A stretch of DNA of 64,000 nucleotides from Clostridium sp. 1001275B_160808_H3 (GTDB lineage: Bacteria > Bacillota > Clostridia > Clostridiales > Clostridiaceae). Made by a program: the position numbers and the translations under genes. The stretch spans positions 1 to 64,000 of the forward strand of contig NZ_JADNAT010000009.1 of assembly GCF_015550425.1 (NCBI RefSeq), in the 5' to 3' direction. How positions within the stretch are numbered: position 1 is the first letter of the stretch; each line of letters opens with the position of its first letter. The notes below the pieces were generated by a model. That model was not told the origin of the DNA and did not search any database. It worked only from the letters and a program-made list of their open reading frames with translations. Positions 44,496 to 54,418 of this stretch are shown here, piece after piece.

Positions 44496-46142
44496 ATGAA
44501 AAGCAATAAGCTTAGAAAAATTTGTGCAGTTGCACTAACACTTACGCTTGGAATGTCTGTTTTTGCAGGTTGTGGAAATAGTGATTCAGCAGATGGTGGA
44601 AGAAAGTTGATTTATAATTTAGGAGAAGATCCAGAAACAATCGATCCTACATTAAATACTTCATCAGGAGCAGGATCAGTTATTGAAAATGCTTTTGAGG
44701 GATTAATGAGACTTGATGAAAATGAAAAGGCTAAGCCAGGCGCAGCTGAAAAGATGGAAGTATCTGATGATCAATTAGTGTACACATTTACTTTAAGAGA
44801 AGATGCTAAGTGGTCAGATGGAGAGCCAGTTACAGCTAAAGATTTTGAATATTCATGGATTAGAGCTCTAACTAAGGAAACAGCATCAGAATATGCTTAC
44901 CAATTATTCTATATAAAGAATGCAGAAAATTTCTATGAAGGAAAAGCTACTAGAGAAGATGTAGGTATTGAAGTTGTAGATGATCATACATTAAAAGTTA
45001 CTTTAGAAGCACCTACAGCATACTTTGCAGAACTTACTGCATTTACAACATACTTCCCATTAAGAGAAGATATCGTTTCTGCTAATCCAGAAGGATGGGC
45101 TACTGAACCAGAAACTTACGTATCAAATGGACCTTTCAAACTAGTACAATGGGATATGAAAGATCAATTAGTATTTGAAAAGAATGAAAATTATTGGAAT
45201 AAAGATGAGATAAAGCTTCCAGGAGTAGTATTTAAGCTAGTTACTGATCAAAATACTGCATATGCTTCATTAAAAGCTGGAGATTTCGATATGGTTGATA
45301 CAGTTCCACCAGCAGAAATTCAAAATGGTAAAAATGAAGGTTTAGTTACAATTTATCCAAATCTTGCAACATACATGTTAGTATTAAATGTTGGTAAACA
45401 AGATACATTATCAGAAGATGCTAAAAAAGCATTAAGTAATGCAAAAGTTAGAAAGGCATTAAGTATTGCAATTGATAGAAAAGGTATTGTTGAAAATGTT
45501 ACTAAAGCAGAACAAGTCCCAGCATATAGCTTTGTTCCAAAAGGAATTTTAAATGAAAAGGGCGAAGAATTTGCAAACAAAGAGTACTATGATGCAAATG
45601 TAGCTAATATCGAAGAAGCTAAGAAGTTATTAGCAGAAGCAGGATACCCAAATGGAGAAGGTCTTCCAACATTAGAATTTATGTATAACACTGAAGGAGA
45701 CCACAGTTTAATAGCTCAAGCGGTTCAACAAGACTGGGCTAAGATTGGTGTAAAAGTTGAGTTAGCTAACCAAGAATGGAAAGTATTCTTAAATTCAAGA
45801 CAACAAGGACAATACCAAATTGCTAGACATGGTTGGTCTGGAGATTATGTTGATCCAATGACATTCTTAGATTTATGGGTAACTGGCGGAGGAAATAACG
45901 ATGCTGGATATTCAAACCCAGAATATGATAAGATAGTTGCACAAGCTAAGGTAGAAGATGATCAAGATAAGAGATGGGAATTAATGAGACAAGCAGAAGA
46001 TATTATTATGGAAGATATGCCTATCATCCCATTATATTACTATACTAAAGTAAAAGGATTTAAGCCAGAAGTTAAGGGCGTTAGAGTTTCAACTTTAGGA
46101 CACGTATTCTTTGATAAAGCATACATCGAAGGCGAAGAATAA
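44496..46142 (+). CDS. oppA: Oligopeptide-binding lipoprotein
   Basis: The 548-residue extracellular solute-binding family 5 protein has a lipoprotein signal ending in VFAGC with Cys26 as the predicted lipid site. The mature part has NLGEDPETIDPTLNTSSGAGSV, AFEGLMRLDE and RKALSIAIDRKGIV, typical of OppA. RBS AAGGGGG. Being last in the operon and having its own long spacer, it may be expressed above the permease genes. A strong terminator follows. Confidence 0.95.
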   Translation: MKSNKLRKICAVALTLTLGMSVFAGCGNSDSADGGRKLIYNLGEDPETIDPTLNTSSGAGSVIENAFEGLMRLDENEKAKPGAAEKMEVSDDQLVYTFTLREDAKWSDGEPVTAKDFEYSWIRALTKETASEYAYQLFYIKNAENFYEGKATREDVGIEVVDDHTLKVTLEAPTAYFAELTAFTTYFPLREDIVSANPEGWATEPETYVSNGPFKLVQWDMKDQLVFEKNENYWNKDEIKLPGVVFKLVTDQNTAYASLKAGDFDMVDTVPPAEIQNGKNEGLVTIYPNLATYMLVLNVGKQDTLSEDAKKALSNAKVRKALSIAIDRKGIVENVTKAEQVPAYSFVPKGILNEKGEEFANKEYYDANVANIEEAKKLLAEAGYPNGEGLPTLEFMYNTEGDHSLIAQAVQQDWAKIGVKVELANQEWKVFLNSRQQGQYQIARHGWSGDYVDPMTFLDLWVTGGGNNDAGYSNPEYDKIVAQAKVEDDQDKRWELMRQAEDIIMEDMPIIPLYYYTKVKGFKPEVKGVRVSTLGHVFFDKAYIEGEE

Positions 46143-46149
46143 TTTTAAT

Positions 46150-46180
46150 AAAAAGAAGAGTCATATGACTCTTCTTTTTT
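46150..46180. terminator. Bidirectional terminator after oppA
   Basis: The 30-base palindrome AAAAAGAAGAGTCAT / ATGACTCTTCTTTTT with T-run ends oppA and also the convergent small gene. Confidence 0.85.
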
Positions 46181-46344
46181 TAATTACCTGCTCTATTAAA
46201 ATGTTGACTTGAAACTCCTTCTTGTTTGATAGATTTATGTTTTGCATTAGGATTATGATTATGTCCTTCTTCAGTTAAAGGAGTTTGATAATTACATTTT
46301 TCCATTCTAGCTTTTTTATTATCGGGTTGACTATCTTTAGTCAT
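46180..46344 (-). CDS. Small hydrophilic protein, 54 aa
   Basis: A minus-strand frame with the ATG at 46342-46344 and stop at 46180-46182 is preceded by a perfect TAAGGAGG ribosome binding site seven bases from the ATG. The 54-residue product is polar and basic with several His and Asn (MTKDSQPDNKKARMEK, GHNHNPNAKHKS, QEGVSSQHFNRAGN) and one Cys. It has no membrane helix. It is likely to be disordered or to bind metal or nucleic acid; no family is recognised. Confidence 0.65.
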   Translation of the reverse strand: MTKDSQPDNKKARMEKCNYQTPLTEEGHNHNPNAKHKSIKQEGVSSQHFNRAGN

Positions 46345-46426
46345 AATATAACCTCCTTATAATTATTGATATTATAGTTTTTCACTATAATAAATTTTTA
46401 AACTGGAAAAAGATTCTTAAGTTAAA

Positions 46427-46590
46427 AGGGGCTGTCGCATAAAGTAATACAATGTAAAGTTTTAAATTTAAAATTAAAGTAGTATTTCATACTAAAATAC
46501 TTAAATTTATATTATTTAAAAATTACTTTCAATAGTTTTCACATTAATTCTACATTCTAACTTTTACATTTTAATTATGAAACAGCCCCT
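46427..46590. mobile_element. 164-bp MITE-like element
   Basis: Terminal inverted repeats AGGGGCTGTCGCATAA (46427-46442) and TTATGAAACAGCCCCT (46575-46590) match at 14 of 16 positions. GGGGCTGTC-type ends are seen in several insertion sequence families. The interior is AT-rich and non-coding. The element ends 12 bases from the dapB stop. I do not see a clear target duplication. Confidence 0.65.
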
Positions 46591-46602
46591 GTATACTTTT
46601 AT

Positions 46603-47358
46603 TTAAATTCCTAATACATCATCCATATTATATAGTTTAGGAGTATTAACATTACTCATAAACTCACATGCTTTTAATGCACCAACTGCAAAAACTTCCC
46701 TTGATATTGCCTTATGAGATAATTCGATTATTTCTCCAGAACCTGCAAATATAACGTCATGATCTCCAACTATTGAACCACCTCTAATTGCATGAATTCC
46801 AATTTCATTTTTTTCTCTTTTACTTTTTCCACTTCTGCCATATACATAATTTGAGTTTATTTGAATAGAATTACTTATTGTATCTGCAAGTAGAAGGGCA
46901 GTTCCACTTGGTGAATCTACCTTTTGATTATGATGTTTTTCTATTATTTCAATATCATAATTTTCATATAGTATAGGAGCGACTTTCCTTAGCAATGAAT
47001 TTAATAAATTCACTCCTAATGACATGTTAGCTGATCTAAATAAAGGTATAACTTTACTTTTTTCTGAAATAAGTAGTAATTCTTCATCTGTATATCCTGT
47101 AGAACATAATATAGCAGGTTTATTATTTTTCAATGATAATTTTAAAATATCAGCAAGTGCTTCTGGTCTAGAAAAGTCCAATAAAACATCGTAATCTATA
47201 TCAACATCATTAGTACTAGTATATATCTTAAAACTTAATTGATTATTTGGATATTTATCAATTCCTGCCACTATATCTATATTAGGAAAGTTTTTAGCTG
47301 CTTCTATAATTACTTTCCCCATTTTTCCACAACAACCATTTAGTAAAATTTTTATCAT
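46603..47358 (-). CDS. dapB: 4-hydroxy-tetrahydrodipicolinate reductase
   Basis: DapB reduces hydroxytetrahydrodipicolinate with NAD(P)H in lysine/diaminopimelate synthesis. The 251-residue product has the Rossmann start [18 protein letters not shown], the catalytic [23 protein letters not shown] and a late [17 protein letters not shown]. It is last in the minus-strand asd-dapA-dapB operon. RBS AAGGAGTC. A MITE-like element lies immediately beyond the stop. Confidence 0.95.
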   Translation of the reverse strand: MIKILLNGCCGKMGKVIIEAAKNFPNIDIVAGIDKYPNNQLSFKIYTSTNDVDIDYDVLLDFSRPEALADILKLSLKNNKPAILCSTGYTDEELLLISEKSKVIPLFRSANMSLGVNLLNSLLRKVAPILYENYDIEIIEKHHNQKVDSPSGTALLLADTISNSIQINSNYVYGRSGKSKREKNEIGIHAIRGGSIVGDHDVIFAGSGEIIELSHKAISREVFAVGALKACEFMSNVNTPKLYNMDDVLGI

Positions 47359-47368
47359 AATAGACTCC

Positions 47369-48247
47369 TTAAATTAAATTATATTCTTTTAAAGAATGTT
47401 TTAGTATATCTAGATTTTTATCATCCATATCGCATAATGGCAATCTAAATGTACCAACATCTTTTCCCATTAAATTTAATGCTGTTTTTACAGGGATTGG
47501 ATTAGTTTCTATAAATAATTTATTTGCTATATCTAAAGTATCTAATTGAATTTGTAGAGCTTTTTTAGTGTTACCAGACAAAAATGTTGTAGCCATATCA
47601 TGAACTTCTTTAGGCATTATATTGGCTAAGACAGAAATAACTCCTAAACCGCCAAGAGCCATAATAGGAACTGCTTGGTCATCATTGCCAGAGTATATAT
47701 CTATACTATCTTTGCATAAAGCCTTCATTTGAGCAACTTGACTTATATTGCCACTAGCTTCTTTTATGGCAACAACATTTTTAAGTTTAGATAATTCTAA
47801 TAGTTGAATAGGGGTAATATTTACTCCAGTTCTACTTGGAACATTATATAATATTATAGGGGTATCTACAGCATTATTTATCGCTTCAAAATGTTTAAGA
47901 AGTCCTTTATTGTTTGTTTTATTGTAATAAGGTGTTATAACTAAAAGTGCATCTACGCCTACACTTTGAGCATACTCACTCATTTCAACAGAGGCACTAG
48001 TGTTATTAGTACCTGTTCCGGCTATTACAGGTATTCTTTTATTTACTACATCAACTGTGAATTTTATAGCCTTTTTTCTCTCTTCATTACTCATTGTACT
48101 AGCTTCGCCAGTTGTACCACAAATTACAATAGCATCTGTTCCTTCTTCTATATGCCATTCTATTAATTCTTTAAGTTTGTCAAAGTTTACACCTGATTCT
48201 TTAAATGGCGTAATTATAGCAACAGCAGAACCTTTAAAAATTGACAT
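47369..48247 (-). CDS. dapA: 4-hydroxy-tetrahydrodipicolinate synthase
   Basis: DapA condenses pyruvate with aspartate semialdehyde. The 292-residue TIM-barrel protein has [41 protein letters not shown] and the Schiff-base lysine in [23 protein letters not shown]. Its ATG overlaps the asd stop by one base. Confidence 0.96.
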   Translation of the reverse strand: MSIFKGSAVAIITPFKESGVNFDKLKELIEWHIEEGTDAIVICGTTGEASTMSNEERKKAIKFTVDVVNKRIPVIAGTGTNNTSASVEMSEYAQSVGVDALLVITPYYNKTNNKGLLKHFEAINNAVDTPIILYNVPSRTGVNITPIQLLELSKLKNVVAIKEASGNISQVAQMKALCKDSIDIYSGNDDQAVPIMALGGLGVISVLANIMPKEVHDMATTFLSGNTKKALQIQLDTLDIANKLFIETNPIPVKTALNLMGKDVGTFRLPLCDMDDKNLDILKHSLKEYNLI

Positions 48248-49239
48248 TATATATCACTCCTTATTAATAATTCAGCTATTTGAACTGCATTTAAAGCAGC
48301 TCCTTTCCTAATATTATCAGCAACTACCCATAGATTTAATCCGTTATCTATACTAAAATCTCTTCTTATACGACCAATGAAAACATCATCTTTTCCAGAT
48401 ACCATTAAAGCAGTTGGATATTTGAGTTCGTTTATATTATCATAAACAGTAAGCCCTTTAGTGCTGTTAAACAGTTTAATTACATCATTTAACTCATAAG
48501 ACTTTTCTAGTTCAACATTTATACTTTCACTATGGCTATTAAGAACAGGTACTCTGACAGCTGTAGCTGTAATTTTTAAATTACTATTATGAAGTATTTT
48601 TTTTGTTTCCTCAATCATTTTTATTTCTTCCTTCGTATATCCATTATCTAGGAAAACGTCTATATGAGGTAAGCAATTTCCTGATATTGGATAAGGGAAT
48701 TTTTTAGGTGCAATACCTTTAATTCCATCTTCTAAGTCAGCTATACCTTGCATACCAGCGCCTGAAACTGCTTGGTATGTAGAATATACAATTCTTTTAA
48801 TACCGTAATTATCCAATAGAACTTTTAAAGGCACCATAGCTTGTATAGTAGAACAATTAGGATTTGCTATAATACCATTGTGCCAAGTTATATCTTCAGG
48901 ATTAACTTCAGGAACTACTAAAGGAACATTTTTATCCATTCTAAATGCACTAGAATTATCAATTACGATAGCACCATAAGATGCAAAAATTGGTGAAAAT
49001 TTTAAACTTACATCTCCACCTGCTGAAAATAAAGCAAAATCTATTTTTTTATTTTTAATATTTTCCTCCAAAGTTTCTTCTACTATTATCTCGTTTTCTT
49101 TAAATCTTAGTTTAGTGCCTTCTGATCTTTTCGAAGCAAAAAGATATAGATTTTTTATTGGAAAGTTCCTTTCTTCTAAAATTTCTAAAAACTTTCTACC
49201 TACATTACCAGTAGCCCCAACTATTGCAACATTGTACAT
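48247..49239 (-). CDS. asd: Aspartate-semialdehyde dehydrogenase
   Basis: Asd makes aspartate semialdehyde from aspartyl phosphate. The 330-residue product has the Rossmann start [40 protein letters not shown], the catalytic cysteine in [13 protein letters not shown] and [23 protein letters not shown]. It is first in the minus-strand operon. No lysine riboswitch is visible upstream. Confidence 0.95.
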   Translation of the reverse strand: MYNVAIVGATGNVGRKFLEILEERNFPIKNLYLFASKRSEGTKLRFKENEIIVEETLEENIKNKKIDFALFSAGGDVSLKFSPIFASYGAIVIDNSSAFRMDKNVPLVVPEVNPEDITWHNGIIANPNCSTIQAMVPLKVLLDNYGIKRIVYSTYQAVSGAGMQGIADLEDGIKGIAPKKFPYPISGNCLPHIDVFLDNGYTKEEIKMIEETKKILHNSNLKITATAVRVPVLNSHSESINVELEKSYELNDVIKLFNSTKGLTVYDNINELKYPTALMVSGKDDVFIGRIRRDFSIDNGLNLWVVADNIRKGAALNAVQIAELLIRSDI

Positions 49240-49605
49240 AAGTTTGTCCCCCTTTTTACTAATCTAGATATATATGTTCCAATAATATACATAATTCGAA
49301 TTAATAGTATATAAATGATTGATACATTTGTTTTTAATAACATATCAAAATTGAAAACATATATTGTTCTATTTTTATATAAGTTACTAAGATGTAAATA
49401 GTTATTTATAACTATCTAAATGTTAATGTTTATAGTACTTTTATAAAAATATACTTACTAATACTATAGTTAAATATTTCTATAAATTCAATACTTTATT
49501 ATAATATATAGAATTTTGAAGTGTATAGTGAATAATTAATTTTAATAGTATATTAGAAAAACTTTTGGAAAAAATATAAATATTATATTTATAGGGGGTA
49601 TTAAA
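49240..49605. other. Divergent intergenic region between asd and the SASP gene
   Basis: AT-rich sequence of about 366 bases with no reading frame, riboswitch or strong palindrome. The right part holds a SigG-like promoter candidate for the spore protein gene. Confidence 0.6.
49522..49550 (+). promoter_or_regulatory. SigG-like promoter candidate of the SASP gene
   Basis: TGTATA (49522-49527), 16 bases, then AATAGTA (49544-49550) resemble the forespore SigG boxes TGAATA and CATACTA with one and two differences. The position, 56 bases before the start, suits the product. Confidence 0.35.
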
Positions 49606-49857
49606 ATGAGTAAAACACCATTAAAAAAAATAATAAAATCAAAAATAAAATCAAATAAAGAATTATCAGAAGCAGAAGTTTTAAGAGAAAAAATAAAGTA
49701 TGAAATAGCTGATGAATTAGGTTTAAAGGATAAAGTAGATCAATATGGATGGGGAGGTTTAACAGCAGAGGAAACAGGCCGTATAGGAGGTATAATGACA
49801 AAAAGAAAGAGAATGTTAAAGATACCTACAAATGATGAAATACTAGGCAGAAAATAA
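49606..49857 (+). CDS. Small acid-soluble spore protein, alpha/beta type
   Basis: The 83-residue product carries the SASP landmarks KYEIADELGL and GLTAEETGRIGGIMTKRK, the latter containing the GPR protease cleavage region and the conserved Gly-Arg-x-Gly-Gly. Alpha/beta SASPs coat DNA in the forespore and protect it from UV and heat. The N-terminus is longer and more basic than in the major SASPs, as in the clostridial Ssp4-like proteins. RBS AGGGGG. Confidence 0.88.
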   Translation: MSKTPLKKIIKSKIKSNKELSEAEVLREKIKYEIADELGLKDKVDQYGWGGLTAEETGRIGGIMTKRKRMLKIPTNDEILGRK

Positions 49858-50080
49858 AAATAATTCTAAACTATATGCAAATAACAACGTGAAAAATAAA
49901 GAATAAAATAAATGTTACTTTTATTTATGTGTTTTAACTTAAAATCAAATTTTATATAGAGAAAAAGTATATAATAAAAAGTACATAAAAATTTTTATTT
50001 TTTTGTATAGATTGACTAAAGGAAATTTTACATTTAATATAGTTTTAGAAAACTCTATAAAAAGGGGGAGGGAAATTTTT

Positions 50081-50815
50081 TTGACATATGGAGAGTTTGC
50101 TAAAATATATGATGAGCTAATAAATGAAGATATAAATTATGAAGAAATGTGCTTTAAGATTATTGAAATTTGTAAAGAAGAAAATATAGACTTCAATAAT
50201 TATTTAGACATAGCATGTGGAACTGGAAATGTTACAGTGAAGTTAGCTAGAAATTTCAAAGAATCTTTTGCTGTAGATTTATCGGATGACATGCTTAGAG
50301 AAGCTTTTGATAAATTGAAAAAAGAAAAAATTAAATGTAAGTTAATTTGTCAAGATATGAGTGAACTAAGTCTAAATAGAAAATTTGATTTAATAACATC
50401 AGTTTTGGATTCGTCTAATTATATAATAGAAGAATCTAAATTTGTTGATTACTTAACAAGAGTAAAAGAGCATTTAAATGATAATGGTATCTTTATATTT
50501 GATATAAATTCATATTATAAGCTTTCAGAAATATTAGGTAATAATATATATACATATAGTGAAGATGAGGTATTTTATACTTGGGAAAATACCTTTGAAG
50601 ATGATCTTTTGAGTATGTTTTTAACTTTTTTTGTTAAAAAAGGTGAATTGTACGAAAGATTCGAAGAAGAGCATTTAGAAAGAGCATACAAAGAAGATTT
50701 TATAGAAAATAAGCTTAAAGAATTAGATTTAAAAATAATAGGTAAATTTGATGGATATTCAAATAAAAAAGTAGAAAATCAAACAGAAAGAATAATGTAC
50801 GTAGTTAAAAAATAA
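50081..50815 (+). CDS. Class I SAM-dependent methyltransferase
   Basis: The start chosen is TTG at 50081 because GGGGGAGG stands ten bases before it and the product then begins MTYGEFAKIYDEL, a common start in this family; a longer frame to 50003 lacks a site. The 244-residue protein has the SAM-binding motif LDIACGTGNVTVKLA, acidic post-motif AVDLSD and FDLITSVLDSSNYI. The substrate is unknown. It is followed 13 bases later by hslO, so both may be in one transcript. Confidence 0.8.
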   Translation: MTYGEFAKIYDELINEDINYEEMCFKIIEICKEENIDFNNYLDIACGTGNVTVKLARNFKESFAVDLSDDMLREAFDKLKKEKIKCKLICQDMSELSLNRKFDLITSVLDSSNYIIEESKFVDYLTRVKEHLNDNGIFIFDINSYYKLSEILGNNIYTYSEDEVFYTWENTFEDDLLSMFLTFFVKKGELYERFEEEHLERAYKEDFIENKLKELDLKIIGKFDGYSNKKVENQTERIMYVVKK

Positions 50816-50828
50816 TGGAGGAATATAA

Positions 50829-51710
50829 ATGGATAAGATTATAAGAGCAACAGCAAAAGATGGAATGGTAAGAATTATTGCTGGAGAAACTACCGACTTA
50901 GTTAATACAGGAAGTAAAATACATGAATGTACACCAGTAGCAGCAGCTGCACTTGGTAGAATGCTTACTGCAGGAGCTCTAATGGGGACTACATTAAAAT
51001 CAGAAAAGGAAGTAATGACTTTAAAAATAAATGGTGGTGGAGAAGCTAAAGGAATTACTGTAACAGCATATGAAGGAGGAAAGGTTAAAGGATTTATTGG
51101 GAATCCATATGGAAATCTTCCTTTAAATGCAAAAGGAAAATTAGATGTAGGTGGATATGTAGGTGTAAATGGTGAATTTACAGTTATTAAAGATTTAGGA
51201 ATGAGAGATCCTTATGTAGGTCAAGTTCCTATATATACAGGAGAAATTGGTGAAGATTTAGCATATTACTTTACAGTTTCAGAACAAACACCATCTGCCG
51301 TAGCTTTAGGGGTTTTAGTAGATAGGGATTATTCAATAAAGGTTGCAGGAGGATTTATAATTCAAATGATGCCAAATGCTGACGATTTATTATCAGATTT
51401 AATAACATATAGATTAGAAGAAATTCCTTCAATAACTCAAATGTTACAAGAACATGGAAGTATAGATAAGGTATTAGAATATATTTTTGAAGGTATGGAT
51501 TTAAAAATTTTAGAAGATGCGACACCTGAATATACTTGCAATTGTTCAAGAGAAAGAGTTGAAGCAGCTTTAATATCTATTGGAGAAAAAGAGCTTCAAG
51601 AAATATATGATGATGGAAAAGAAGAGGAAATTAAATGTAATTTTTGTAATACTGCATATAATTTTTCAAATAAAGAAATTGGTGAATTATTAGATAAGGC
51701 AAGAAAATAG
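50829..51710 (+). CDS. hslO: Redox-regulated chaperone Hsp33
   Basis: Hsp33 prevents protein aggregation during oxidative stress. The 293-residue product has the N-terminal [17 protein letters not shown], a conserved [27 protein letters not shown] segment and the C-terminal zinc switch with C237-x-C239 and C270-x2-C273. RBS TGGAGG. A terminator follows. Confidence 0.96.
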   Translation: MDKIIRATAKDGMVRIIAGETTDLVNTGSKIHECTPVAAAALGRMLTAGALMGTTLKSEKEVMTLKINGGGEAKGITVTAYEGGKVKGFIGNPYGNLPLNAKGKLDVGGYVGVNGEFTVIKDLGMRDPYVGQVPIYTGEIGEDLAYYFTVSEQTPSAVALGVLVDRDYSIKVAGGFIIQMMPNADDLLSDLITYRLEEIPSITQMLQEHGSIDKVLEYIFEGMDLKILEDATPEYTCNCSRERVEAALISIGEKELQEIYDDGKEEEIKCNFCNTAYNFSNKEIGELLDKARK

Positions 51711-51717
51711 AAAAACT

Positions 51718-51745
51718 AAAGGCTTAGATTAATCTAAGCCTTTTT
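51718..51745 (+). terminator. Terminator of hslO
   Basis: AAAGGCTTAGATT and AATCTAAGCCTTT form a perfect 26-base palindrome ending in T's. It also lies directly downstream of the minus-strand tRNA gene and can serve both. Confidence 0.85.
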
Positions 51746-51749
51746 AATT

Positions 51750-51824
<75 letters not shown>

Positions 51825-51922
51825 GAGCTTTATAATTATATCTTATGTAATAACATTTATTTTGATACCAAATTAAAATAAAAAAATTAATTAGTACAAA
51901 TAATAAACTAGGAGGTGAAAGT

Positions 51923-52597
51923 ATGCAAGTGGAAATATTTGATGAAATAAATAAAATATTAATTGAAAGCGATAAACCATCTATAGAAATAGATAAACTA
52001 ATGAAAAGTGAAGAATTTAAAAATAGTGACTTTAGTATAATATCTAAGCTTAAGGATATCCCTCAAGAAAAAAAGTTTCATCCTGAAGGAAATGTTTGGA
52101 ACCATACTAAAATGGTAATAGATGTGGCGGCTAAGATAAAAGGGTTTTCTAGTGATAGTAGAAAATTCATGTGGGCTGCATTGTTGCATGATATTGGTAA
52201 AATACCTACAACTAAATTTATTAAAGGAAGATATAGATCTTATGAGCACGATATAGAAGGAGCAAAAATGGCATATGAACTTCTAGAAATGTATGAAGAT
52301 ATTAGATTCGTAGAAGATATAAGGGAAATTGTAAGATTTCATATGCATCACATTTATATATTGAAAAATTTACCTTTCTCAAATATTACTAAATTATTGG
52401 ATAGTAAAAATTTTAATGATATAATTTTACTTTTTATTTGTGATAAATTAGGTAGAGGTAATCAGGAAATACATGAAAATAGGAAAAGTATAAAAGAGGT
52501 TATTACTATACTAGATATACTTGAAAAAGAAAGCAATAAAAAATATCAAGATTTAAGAAAAAACATTAGTGAAATAGAGAAAATTATATTAAGTTAG
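51923..52597 (+). CDS. HD domain protein
   Basis: The 224-residue product has a metal-dependent phosphohydrolase HD domain: HPEGNVWNHTKMVIDVA, ALLHDIGKIPTTKF and later EIVRFHMHHIYIL. HD proteins cleave phosphomonoesters or diesters of nucleotides or tRNA ends. The N-terminal HPEGNVWNHT region resembles the HD domain of tRNA CCA-adding enzymes, but the transferase part is absent. RBS AGGAGGTG. Substrate unknown. Confidence 0.8.
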   Translation: MQVEIFDEINKILIESDKPSIEIDKLMKSEEFKNSDFSIISKLKDIPQEKKFHPEGNVWNHTKMVIDVAAKIKGFSSDSRKFMWAALLHDIGKIPTTKFIKGRYRSYEHDIEGAKMAYELLEMYEDIRFVEDIREIVRFHMHHIYILKNLPFSNITKLLDSKNFNDIILLFICDKLGRGNQEIHENRKSIKEVITILDILEKESNKKYQDLRKNISEIEKIILS

Positions 52598-52679
52598 AGG
52601 CCGATTTTAAATATAATTTATTTAGCTAATACAATCTTGTATAAGCAAATTTTATTTATAATATTTTAGATTCAAAGTG

Positions 52680-52730
52680 CTAATTATAGTAATGCTTGAA
52701 TAATTATCATTTTAGCATTACTATAATTAG
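52680..52730. repeat. 17-bp perfect inverted repeat between the HD and kinase genes
   Basis: Arms 52680-52696 and 52714-52730 are perfect complements with a 17-base loop. There is no T-run, so it may be a terminator-like structure or the core of a small mobile repeat. Confidence 0.75.
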
Positions 52731-52846
52731 AAAAATGAATTTTATATAATATTTAAAATAAATATTGTTGTAATACAAAATAATTATGTACTTAGTTAAA
52801 AAATGACAAAAAAATTAAAAACTTTATTACTTTAAGGAGGATACTT

Positions 52847-53368
52847 ATGATGAAGTACATATCAATATCGGGAGGGGCAGGACATGGAAAAGATACTCTT
52901 GCTAATAAATTAAAAAATATACTTGAGAAAGAAGGAAGAAGAGTATTTATAATTCATTATGCTGATTACTTAAAAATGATTGCAACACAAGTATACAATT
53001 GGAACGGTTTAAAGGATGAGTATGGAAGAGATCTGCTTCAAAAATTAGGTGATAGAATGAGAGAAAGTGATGAAATGTTTTTAATAAATGAACTATTAAA
53101 AATACTTAATTTAGTTAAAAATGATTTTGATGTAGCAATTATACCAGATGCAAGATTTCCTAAAGAAATAGAATGTTTAAAATCAATAGGAAAAACTATA
53201 TCAATACATATTACTAGGATGGATTATAATAGTACTTTAACAAAGGAACAAAGTAATCATAATACAGAAGTAGCTCTTAAGGATTATTCTTATGATTATA
53301 AGATTAATTCTTATACAAATAAAGAAATTGATTCAATAGATTTAATAATAAAAGATGTATTGCAGTAA
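52847..53368 (+). CDS. Deoxynucleoside monophosphate kinase-like P-loop protein
   Basis: The 173-residue product begins with a P-loop (SISGGAGHGKDTLANKLKNIL) and has the DEYGRDLLQKLGDRMRE and VAIIPDARFPKEIECL segments seen in phage-type dNMP kinases and their cellular relatives. It should phosphorylate a nucleotide or coenzyme. RBS AAGGAGG. It is alone in its unit. The substrate is not determined. Confidence 0.7.
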   Translation: MMKYISISGGAGHGKDTLANKLKNILEKEGRRVFIIHYADYLKMIATQVYNWNGLKDEYGRDLLQKLGDRMRESDEMFLINELLKILNLVKNDFDVAIIPDARFPKEIECLKSIGKTISIHITRMDYNSTLTKEQSNHNTEVALKDYSYDYKINSYTNKEIDSIDLIIKDVLQ

Positions 53369-53396
53369 AAGTATATTATATAATTTCTTAGTTTAC

Positions 53397-53434
53397 TTTA
53401 TAGCTATATAATTTTCTAATTATATAGCTATAAA
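53397..53434. terminator. Hairpin between the kinase-like gene and the DUF6873 gene
   Basis: A perfect 17-bp stem (53397-53413 with 53418-53434), four-base loop, in a convergent gap. It is all AT except two central GC pairs. Confidence 0.65.
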
Positions 53435-53580
53435 AATTAAAAAATCTTATATATTTTTCTATAACTTTCTTATCTTATTTTTATCATATTCAAAACTTTA
53501 CAATAAATAAAGAATTATAAATTAAATTGTTAAATTAATACTAGAAACATTTATATATATGAAACGTATTATATAAAAGG

Positions 53581-54282
53581 CTATAAAACAAGTAGGCTTC
53601 CTCTATCATGGAGTTTTTCATTCATCAAATAAATAGGGCTTACTCCATACTTTTTTAAAAATGATTTTACTTTATCACCATAAATATATAAATCTAAACT
53701 ACCATAGAAAGCCATTAAATTTTTATTAATAAGGCCACCTACACCACCAATAAAGCCATAATCTAAACCCTCTAATATTATATCGCCTGGAGGTAATAGC
53801 AAAATATCAAAACCATGATTTTTTAATGCATTATATATTCCTATATCGCTTGTTATAAAAGCTTTATCACTTACAGGTAAGCAAGAGCATTTAGTATATC
53901 CTTGTTTAACATTAATCAAATTTTTATTGGATTGAGTTGAAAATAAATTTTTGTCAGTATATTTTAAATTATGTACAAAATGATCTTCTAATATCAATGC
54001 ATTTAAAAAGACATTATCAGGGTAAGCATTTTTTAAAGAGCTTGAACTTTCTATATAATTTATATTAAAAAAATCAAGTTTTTCCTTGAAATCTTTTGAT
54101 ATATCTTTATGAATTATTACTTTTTTCGACTTTTTATCTAATATATTCAATTGTATGTCCACATGACCATCAATAGCTTTGTACAAATTATTACACTTTG
54201 GTATTTCTAATATTGATAAATCAAGAGATTTAAGTATTTTTTTTTCTAATTCAGTGATTCTATAATCAACAAAACAAATCAT
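53581..54282 (-). CDS. DUF6873-like GME-fold protein
   Basis: The 233-residue product resembles the DUF6873 family of Clostridia, which shares the fold of guanidino-group-modifying enzymes. Visible segments are NVKQGYTKCSCLPVSDKAFITSDIGIYNAL, ILLLPPGDIILEGLDYGFIGGVGGLI and YGSLDLYIYGDKV. The catalytic cysteine of arginine deiminases is not evident. RBS AGGAG. The role is unknown. Confidence 0.75.
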   Translation of the reverse strand: MICFVDYRITELEKKILKSLDLSILEIPKCNNLYKAIDGHVDIQLNILDKKSKKVIIHKDISKDFKEKLDFFNINYIESSSSLKNAYPDNVFLNALILEDHFVHNLKYTDKNLFSTQSNKNLINVKQGYTKCSCLPVSDKAFITSDIGIYNALKNHGFDILLLPPGDIILEGLDYGFIGGVGGLINKNLMAFYGSLDLYIYGDKVKSFLKKYGVSPIYLMNEKLHDRGSLLVL

Positions 54283-54418
54283 AGATAGGCTCCTAAAATT
54301 AATAATAAATATAAATTAATTATAGATTAGATATGTATCTTTGTCGATTGCTAAGAAATATTTTTTGAATATAGTTTTAAAATTTATACATACTATTACT
54401 AGGAAGGGAGTGGAATCC

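Noticed and set aside
49240..49605. Lysine riboswitch before asd
   Set aside because: I looked for the conserved L-box elements on the minus strand and found none in this AT-rich gap.
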